Assembly: GCA_017555105.1 (NCBI GenBank)
Contig: JAFZHB010000012.1
Coordinates: forward strand, 52,283 to 116,282
DNA: 64,000 bases
Direction of reading: 5' to 3'
Source: Alistipes sp.
Lineage (GTDB): Bacteria > Bacteroidota > Bacteroidia > Bacteroidales > Rikenellaceae
The notes under the pieces were generated by a model. The model did no database searches and was not told the origin of the DNA. It saw only the letters and a program-made list of their open reading frames with translations. The translations under genes were made by a program, and so were the position numbers. Shown here piece after piece: positions 59,411-64,000 of the stretch (position 1 is its first letter; every line of letters starts with the position of its first letter).

Positions 59411-60391
59411 ATGAACACTTTTGGGAATGCATTGCGCCTCTCGATCTGGGGCGAATCTCACGGAGCCGCTGTCGGCATCACGCTCGATGGCGTGCCCGCC
59501 GGCATTGCTCTCTCGGAGGAGGATTTCGAGCACGACCTGGCTCGCCGCCGCAGTGGTGCACAGGGGACAACCCCGCGTCGCGAGAGCGACCGCCCGCAGC
59601 TCCTTTCGGGCATCTACGAGGGGGTGACAACGGGAGCTCCGCTCACGATCCTCTTTCAGAACGAGGATACCCGTTCGCGCGACTACACAGTGCTGACCCA
59701 TCACTTCCGTCCTTCGCACGCCGACCGAGTGGCGCAGGTGAAGTTCGACGGCAAAAACGACCCGCGCGGTGGCGGACACTTCTCGGCTCGCCTGACCGTC
59801 GCATTGGTCGCAGCGGGCGTCGTAGCCAAGAAGATGCTTCCCGCCGAGGTGCAGTTCTCGACCCGCCTGACCGCTGTTGGCGGCGAGCGTGACGCAGAAC
59901 GCTTCGAGCAGGTGATCGCTGCCGCCCAGGCCGAGGGGGACTCGGTAGGCGGCGTGATCGAGTGCCGCGTCGAGGGACTTCCGACCGGTTGGGGAGAGCC
60001 CTTCTTTGACAGTGCCGAGAGCCTCATTGCCCATCTGCTTTTTGCCATTCCCGCCATCAAAGGGGTGGAGTTTGGTGACGGCTTTGCCGTAGCCGCTCGC
60101 CGCGGTTCGGAGAACAACGATCCGATCCTCGACAGCCACGGCACAACCGCCAGCAACCACGCCGGAGGTATTGACGGCGGCATCACCAACGGCAACCCGC
60201 TCATCGTGCGCGCTGCCATGAAACCCACGCCCAGCATCGCCCGCGAGCAGCTGACCTACGACGCAGAGTGCGACTGCGTAGCCCCTTTGCAGATCAAGGG
60301 CCGCCACGACGCCTGCGTAGCCCTGCGCGGTGCGGTGGTAGTCGAAGCAGCCGTAGCTTTGGCGCTCGCTGATCTCTCACGCCGCGCCTAA
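59411..60391 (+). CDS. aroC: Chorismate synthase
   Basis: Start at ATG 59411 (MNTFGNALRLSIWGESHG, 326 residues); the open frame upstream is inside aroA. Converts EPSP to chorismate with reduced FMN. Signature GESHG, RPSHAD, PRGGGHFSARLT (Bacteroidota variant of the usual GGGRSSAR) and NHAGGIDGGITNGNP. It is some 25-30 residues shorter than the typical 350-360, mainly at its C-terminus. Confidence 0.95.
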   Translation: MNTFGNALRLSIWGESHGAAVGITLDGVPAGIALSEEDFEHDLARRRSGAQGTTPRRESDRPQLLSGIYEGVTTGAPLTILFQNEDTRSRDYTVLTHHFRPSHADRVAQVKFDGKNDPRGGGHFSARLTVALVAAGVVAKKMLPAEVQFSTRLTAVGGERDAERFEQVIAAAQAEGDSVGGVIECRVEGLPTGWGEPFFDSAESLIAHLLFAIPAIKGVEFGDGFAVAARRGSENNDPILDSHGTTASNHAGGIDGGITNGNPLIVRAAMKPTPSIAREQLTYDAECDCVAPLQIKGRHDACVALRGAVVVEAAVALALADLSRRA

Positions 60392-60395
60392 GACC

Positions 60396-61256
60396 ATGAA
60401 GGCACGCCATCTGATCAACCATTTAAGCAACGCCCTCACGCCACTCTACGATGCGCGTGAGGCGATGCAGATTGCCCGTTACATCACGGCCGACCAGGCC
60501 GGTCTGGGCGACCAAATCAGTCAACTCATCGCCGATCCTGACCGTGAGATCCCTCTCTCCGAGGAGGCACTGCAGGAGCTCACCGAACGCCTTTGTGCGG
60601 GAGAGCCGATGCAGTATGTGATCGGCTCGACCGACTTCTACGGCCGCTCGTTTCGGGTCGATCCCCGCGTACTGATTCCTCGCCCCGAGACCGAGGAGTT
60701 GGTCGATTGGATCCGTCGCGACGAACCGCAGGCACGCCGCCTGCTCGATGTCGGCACGGGAAGCGGCTGCATCGCCATCTCGCTAGCGCTCGAACTGCCC
60801 GAAGCGGAGGTGATCGCCCTCGATCGATCGGCCGAGGCTTTGTCCGTAGCGGGCGAGAATGCCCGCTTGTTAGGTGCTCACAATATCATCTTGCGCGAGG
60901 CCGATGCGCTGCACGAGTTGGAGACTACCTTTGCCGAGGAGGAGCGGTTTGATCTCATCGTCTCCAATCCGCCCTACATCCCCGCCAGCGACCGAGCCAC
61001 GATGCATTGCAATGTGGTAGAGCACGAGCCGCAGATGGCGCTCTTCGTTCCCGACGAGGATTGGTTGCTCTTCTACCGCGCCATTGCCCGCGCCGGCCAA
61101 GTACTATTGTGCACGGGAGGAAAACTCTATTTTGAAATTTACAGCGAAGCCGCCGACGCGATGCACACGCTGCTCCACGACGAGGGGTACGAGGCGATCG
61201 AGGTTCGGTGCGACATGCAGGATAAAGCGCGTATGGTATGTGCCCGAAAAAGATAG
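60396..61256 (+). CDS. prmC: Release factor glutamine methyltransferase
   Basis: Methylates the GGQ glutamine of RF1/RF2. 286 residues: helical N-terminal domain (1-90), VIGSTDFYGRSFRVDPRVLIPRPETEELVD, SAM motif LDVGTGSGCIAIS (about 111-123) and catalytic NPPYIP (about 190-195). The aroC stop is four bases upstream. It overlaps recX by 19 bp. Confidence 0.96.
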   Translation: MKARHLINHLSNALTPLYDAREAMQIARYITADQAGLGDQISQLIADPDREIPLSEEALQELTERLCAGEPMQYVIGSTDFYGRSFRVDPRVLIPRPETEELVDWIRRDEPQARRLLDVGTGSGCIAISLALELPEAEVIALDRSAEALSVAGENARLLGAHNIILREADALHELETTFAEEERFDLIVSNPPYIPASDRATMHCNVVEHEPQMALFVPDEDWLLFYRAIARAGQVLLCTGGKLYFEIYSEAADAMHTLLHDEGYEAIEVRCDMQDKARMVCARKR

Positions 61257-61774
61257 AGAAGGAGCAGAAACCACGCACCCGCACCGCCGACGAGGCTGTT
61301 GCCGCCCTGATGCGTCTCTGCGCCCGTGCCGAGAAGTGCACGGCCGACGCCCGCCGTCTGATGCGCGGCTGGGGCGTAGCCGAGGGGGAGATCGAGGGGG
61401 TCGTGGCACGGTTGGTGCGCGACCGCTTTATCGACGACAGCCGCTACGCTGCGATGTATGTCCGCGAGAAGAGCCGCCTGGCCGGCTGGGGCGTCTATAA
61501 AATCCGTACGGCACTCACCCGCAAGCAGATCGACCGCACGATCATCGAGGAGGCGCTCGCCCAACTCGATGCCGCCCAAAGCCGCGAACGACTCGCCGAA
61601 CGACTACAACGCAAGGTGCGCACGCTGCGGGCTAAAACTCCTTATGAACTAAAGACCAAGCTGATTCGCTACGGGCTCTCGCTTGGCTATCCCTACGAGG
61701 CTGTCATGGAGGTTGCGCCGACCTGTCTGCCCGAAAACACCGAACACGAACCATGCGACGAATACTTCGACTAA
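61238..61774 (+). CDS. recX: Regulatory protein RecX
   Basis: RecX limits RecA filament extension. 178 residues in three-helix repeats: AVAALMRLCARAEKC, VARLVRDRFIDDSRYAAMYVREK (the family signature) and GWGVYKIRTALTRKQIDRTIIEEAL. It starts inside prmC and ends inside the M23 gene (22 bp overlap), so translation of the three is probably coupled. Confidence 0.93.
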   Translation: MCPKKIEKEQKPRTRTADEAVAALMRLCARAEKCTADARRLMRGWGVAEGEIEGVVARLVRDRFIDDSRYAAMYVREKSRLAGWGVYKIRTALTRKQIDRTIIEEALAQLDAAQSRERLAERLQRKVRTLRAKTPYELKTKLIRYGLSLGYPYEAVMEVAPTCLPENTEHEPCDEYFD

Positions 61775-63486
61775 TCCTGATACTCGCCCCGCTCTACGGC
61801 TTTGCGCAGACGATCGATCCGACCGCCTACCGCTATCCGATCGAGGATGTATTGGGGCTCTATGCCGCTAACTTTGGCGAGGTGCGCCCCGGCCACTTTC
61901 ACGCTGGCATCGACATCAAAACCGAGCTAGAGGAGGGCAAGCCCCTCGTAGCAGCCATGGATGGCTACATCTCGCGTGTAGCGATTCAGGCCGGAGGCTA
62001 TGGCCGCGCGCTCTACCTCACGCTAACAAACGGCACGACAGCCGTCTATGCCCACATGCAGCGTTTTACCGAGCCAATCGAAGCGCACATCCGATCCGAA
62101 CGCTACCGCCGCCGCACCAATGCCATCGACCTCTACTTCACCCCCGACCGCTTCCCCGTGCGTCAGGGCGAGGTAATCGGCTACTCGGGCAACAGCGGCT
62201 CCTCGTCGGGTCCCCACCTCCACTATGAGATTCGCAACACGGCCGATCAGTCGCCACGCAACCTGGTGCGCGACGGGATCATCCGCCCCGTGGACTCCCT
62301 GCCGCCGCGCTTCATGAAACTGCACTACATCGAACTGGATACCCTGCCCAACGGAATTGTCCAGCGCCGCCCGATGGAGAGCTACTCGGTGCTTTGCACT
62401 GCGCCCGGCAACTACCGCCTCACCCACGCCGAACCGCTCCCCGTGGGACGCAAGGGCTATTTCATCGCCGAGGTAACCGACCGCCGCAACGGTGTGCAGA
62501 ACACCTTTGCCATCTACCGCCTGCGCGGATGGCTCGACGGCAAGGCCTACTTCGAGTTCCGCATGGAGAACTTCTCCTACGCCATTTCACGCACATCGGA
62601 TGCCGTGAGCCACTACCCGCTACAGCTCGACTCGCGCAACGAGGTGCTCCGCCTGGCTCGCCTGGAGGGTGCTCCCGAGTGCTTCTACCCCACGCTTGAG
62701 GAGCGCGGCCTGGTGCGCACTGAGCCCGGGCAGCGCCGCACTGTGGAGCTGCTGATCGAGGACGACTGCAACAACCAATCCACGCTCCGCTTCGAGGTGG
62801 TGGGTCGCACCGATTCCTTCACAGCCGAGCTACCCACGGACTCGCTTGCTGTGCCTCTCCACCGCAACCGAGCCACCACGCTCCGCATGGGTGAGTTCTC
62901 CGCGCACATTCCTGCAGGCGCGCTCTACGAGGGTCAATACGCCAAAGCCGAGGCTGGTCTGGTAGCCCCGGTCGATTCGGGTACTGTGGTACTCTCGCCC
63001 GCTTATCGTATCTTCGACGATCCGCGCGTAGCCCTCTTCAAGCCTGTCACGATCACCATCCATACCCATGTACCAAAGGAGCTGCAGGAGCGTACGCTGC
63101 TCGCCCTCACCAACCGCAAGGGGCGCGCTGCCGCAGCCGGTGGAAGCTACAAGGATGGGGAGGTGAGCGCCACCACCCGCTCCGTGGGTGATTGGTTTGT
63201 CGTGGCCGACACGCTTGCCCCGCAGATCACACCGCTCTTCACCCCCACAACCCCGCTCGCTCAAAACAAGCGACTTACCTTCCGCGTAGCAGATAACTTC
63301 TCGGGCATCGCCTCGTGGAGGCTGGAGATCGACGGAAAGTGGGTACCCTGCGACCGCTACCCCAGCCGCGGCCAGCTCATCTGGCACATCGACGAGCCGG
63401 CCGCCGGCAAGCAGCGTCGTGCGGTGCTCACCGTGTGCGATGCCGTCGGCAACGAACAGCGCTGGGAGGGGAAGTTTACCTGGTAA
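61753..63486 (+). CDS. Secreted M23-family zinc metallopeptidase
   Basis: 577 residues with a signal peptide (about 1-18). The LytM-type peptidase lies at about 25-190: zinc ligands His50 and Asp54 (HFHAGIDIK) and His157 in GPHLHYEI, with His101 and His155 as catalytic neighbours. All are present, so it should cut peptidoglycan cross-bridges. The other 380 residues form beta-rich domains (about 225-570) of unknown role, perhaps envelope partner binding. It ends the lptB-aroA-aroC-prmC-recX run. Confidence 0.9.
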   Translation: MRRILRLILILAPLYGFAQTIDPTAYRYPIEDVLGLYAANFGEVRPGHFHAGIDIKTELEEGKPLVAAMDGYISRVAIQAGGYGRALYLTLTNGTTAVYAHMQRFTEPIEAHIRSERYRRRTNAIDLYFTPDRFPVRQGEVIGYSGNSGSSSGPHLHYEIRNTADQSPRNLVRDGIIRPVDSLPPRFMKLHYIELDTLPNGIVQRRPMESYSVLCTAPGNYRLTHAEPLPVGRKGYFIAEVTDRRNGVQNTFAIYRLRGWLDGKAYFEFRMENFSYAISRTSDAVSHYPLQLDSRNEVLRLARLEGAPECFYPTLEERGLVRTEPGQRRTVELLIEDDCNNQSTLRFEVVGRTDSFTAELPTDSLAVPLHRNRATTLRMGEFSAHIPAGALYEGQYAKAEAGLVAPVDSGTVVLSPAYRIFDDPRVALFKPVTITIHTHVPKELQERTLLALTNRKGRAAAAGGSYKDGEVSATTRSVGDWFVVADTLAPQITPLFTPTTPLAQNKRLTFRVADNFSGIASWRLEIDGKWVPCDRYPSRGQLIWHIDEPAAGKQRRAVLTVCDAVGNEQRWEGKFTW

Positions 63487-63509
63487 GAGCCCAAATTCAA
63501 ATCGTAAAT

Positions 63510-63539
63510 TTTGATTTTAGATTATTTTTCGTAATTTTG
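63510..63539 (+). promoter_or_regulatory. Promoter of tRNA-Arg(TCT)
   Basis: TTTG (63510-63513), 18 nt, TAATTTTG (63532-63539), 17 bp before the tRNA. Confidence 0.7.
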
Positions 63540-63556
63540 TGCCGCAAAATAGCGAT

Positions 63557-63630
63557 GGTCGCGTAGCTCAGTTGGATAGAGCAGCAGCCTTCTAAGCTGC
63601 CGGTCGAGCGTTCGAGCCGCTCCGCGATCA
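63557..63630 (+). tRNA. tRNA-Arg (anticodon TCT)
   Basis: Acceptor GGTCGCG/CGCGATC, D stem GCTC/GAGC, anticodon stem GCAGC/GCTGC enclosing CTTCTAA (anticodon TCT, codon AGA), T stem GAGCG/CGCTC with TTCGAGC, discriminator A at 63630. The next three bases are CCA, so the 3' end may be encoded here, unlike the other two tRNAs. Confidence 0.95.
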
Positions 63631-63633
63631 CCA

Positions 63634-63668
63634 AAACAGACCGTCCTCGGGCGGTCTGTTTCTCTTTC
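63634..63668 (+). terminator. Terminator of tRNA-Arg(TCT)
   Basis: AAACAGACCG (63634-63643) pairs with CGGTCTGTTT (63652-63661), then TCTCTTTC. Confidence 0.85.
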
Positions 63669-63736
63669 AAAATGCACTTTTTCAAGCCAAAAGCGCAAAA
63701 AAGCGGAGAAAAATTTCCTGTTCCAATTTTTTTTCG

Positions 63737-63744
63737 TACATTTG
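63737..63744 (+). promoter_or_regulatory. -7 box of rpsP promoter
   Basis: TACATTTG, 61 bp before the rpsP ATG; a weak TTTC lies about 20 nt upstream. Confidence 0.6.
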
Positions 63745-63805
63745 CGCGCTAATTAGGCCGAAAGGCTGAGCGTTTTTTATTAACCTTTTCAAAATTTTAT
63801 AGCAA

Positions 63806-64000
63806 ATGGCTGTTAAAATTCGTCTGGCACGCCACGGTAAGAAGGGCTACGCTTTCTACCACATCGTTGCCGCAGATAGCAGAGCGCCACGTGATGGTAA
63901 ATTCATCGAGAAGTTGGGTACCTACAACCCCAACACGAATCCTGCTACGATCGACCTGAACTTCGAGCAAGCACTGGGTTGGTTACTCAAAGGCGCACAA
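63806..64000 (+). CDS. rpsP: 30S ribosomal protein S16 (N-terminal part; runs off right edge)
   Basis: 65 codons from ATG 63806 are open to the window end. [20 protein letters not shown], then [18 protein letters not shown], are diagnostic for S16, which binds 16S rRNA early in 30S assembly. Bacteroidota S16 usually has a longer C-terminal tail; that part is outside the window. Confidence 0.97.
   Translation, partial: MAVKIRLARHGKKGYAFYHIVAADSRAPRDGKFIEKLGTYNPNTNPATIDLNFEQALGWLLKGAQ

Overview
The window reads as chromosomal core DNA of a Bacteroidota bacterium, most likely order Bacteroidales. An Alistipes/Rikenellaceae-like gut species is my inference from the G+C-rich coding style and gene content; it is not proven here. 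Three things support the phylum. Many genes are preceded by the Bacteroidota promoter (TTTG, about 20 nt, TAnnTTTG), often written TATCTTTG or TACCTTTG. Shine-Dalgarno sequences are mostly absent. Gene content is typical: a complete rseC-rnfBCDGEA cluster, a DUF4252/ECF-sigma operon, a CyuA/UPF0597 protein, LytS/LytTR pairs, an OmpH-like lipoprotein and a DUF5060/DUF4038 glycosidase. I see no prophage, insertion sequence, integron, CRISPR array or rRNA.

Layout. 1-4441 (minus) is an envelope run: a degenerate S24-type repressor, riboflavin synthase, a sensor kinase, Lgt, an HU-like/SPOR membrane protein and the start of a GtrA protein. A tRNA-Arg(CCG) unit and ruvB (plus) follow. 6199-12105 (minus) holds CyuA, a SagB-like lipoprotein, a DEAD-box helicase, MiaB and YitT. 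12255-18487 holds plsY, an acyl-CoA ligase, a LytS/LytTR pair, an orphan HsdR_N nuclease-fold gene and a truncated GH2-like pseudoenzyme. tRNA-Lys(CTT), purC, a DUF5060 glycosidase, a PAP2-like protein with diadenylate cyclase, an OmpH-like lipoprotein and ruvA follow. 24458-28030 has two small uncharacterised genes, a K+/H+ antiporter and mutY. 28073-32472 has a flippase, aroQ, thiL, hpt, queE and a DivIC/FtsB-like gene. 32516-34894 is an ECF-sigma operon. 35011-42323 is rnf plus rseC and nadE. 42534-49546 is a seven-gene minus-strand run headed by trkA. 50078-53260 has cysQ and a strange three-gene locus (pseudo-receiver, HEAT-like, degenerate GT-A protein). rplU-rpmA, ksgA and recQ come next. 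57360-63486 is lptB-aroA-aroC-prmC-recX and an M23 peptidase. tRNA-Arg(TCT) and the start of rpsP close the window.

Functional links. Envelope work is spread over Lgt, SPOR, LptB, PlsY, the flippase and the M23 protein. DNA repair is represented by RuvA, RuvB, RecQ, RecX and MutY. The shikimate genes aroQ, aroA and aroC are all present. Potassium handling (TrkA, a CPA1 antiporter with a TrkA_C tail) shares the window with a c-di-AMP synthase.

Most notable observations: (1) two copies of a structured element of about 118 nt, directly after the stop codons of cyuA and recQ, whose stems are kept by compensatory changes; (2) a perfectly symmetrical divergent promoter between trkA and a small Cys-rich membrane protein; (3) the pseudo-receiver/HEAT/degenerate-GT locus; (4) an NAD synthetase whose glutaminase nucleophile Cys appears replaced by Gly; (5) several proteins that keep a fold but lack its catalytic residues (S24, GH2, receiver, GT-A).
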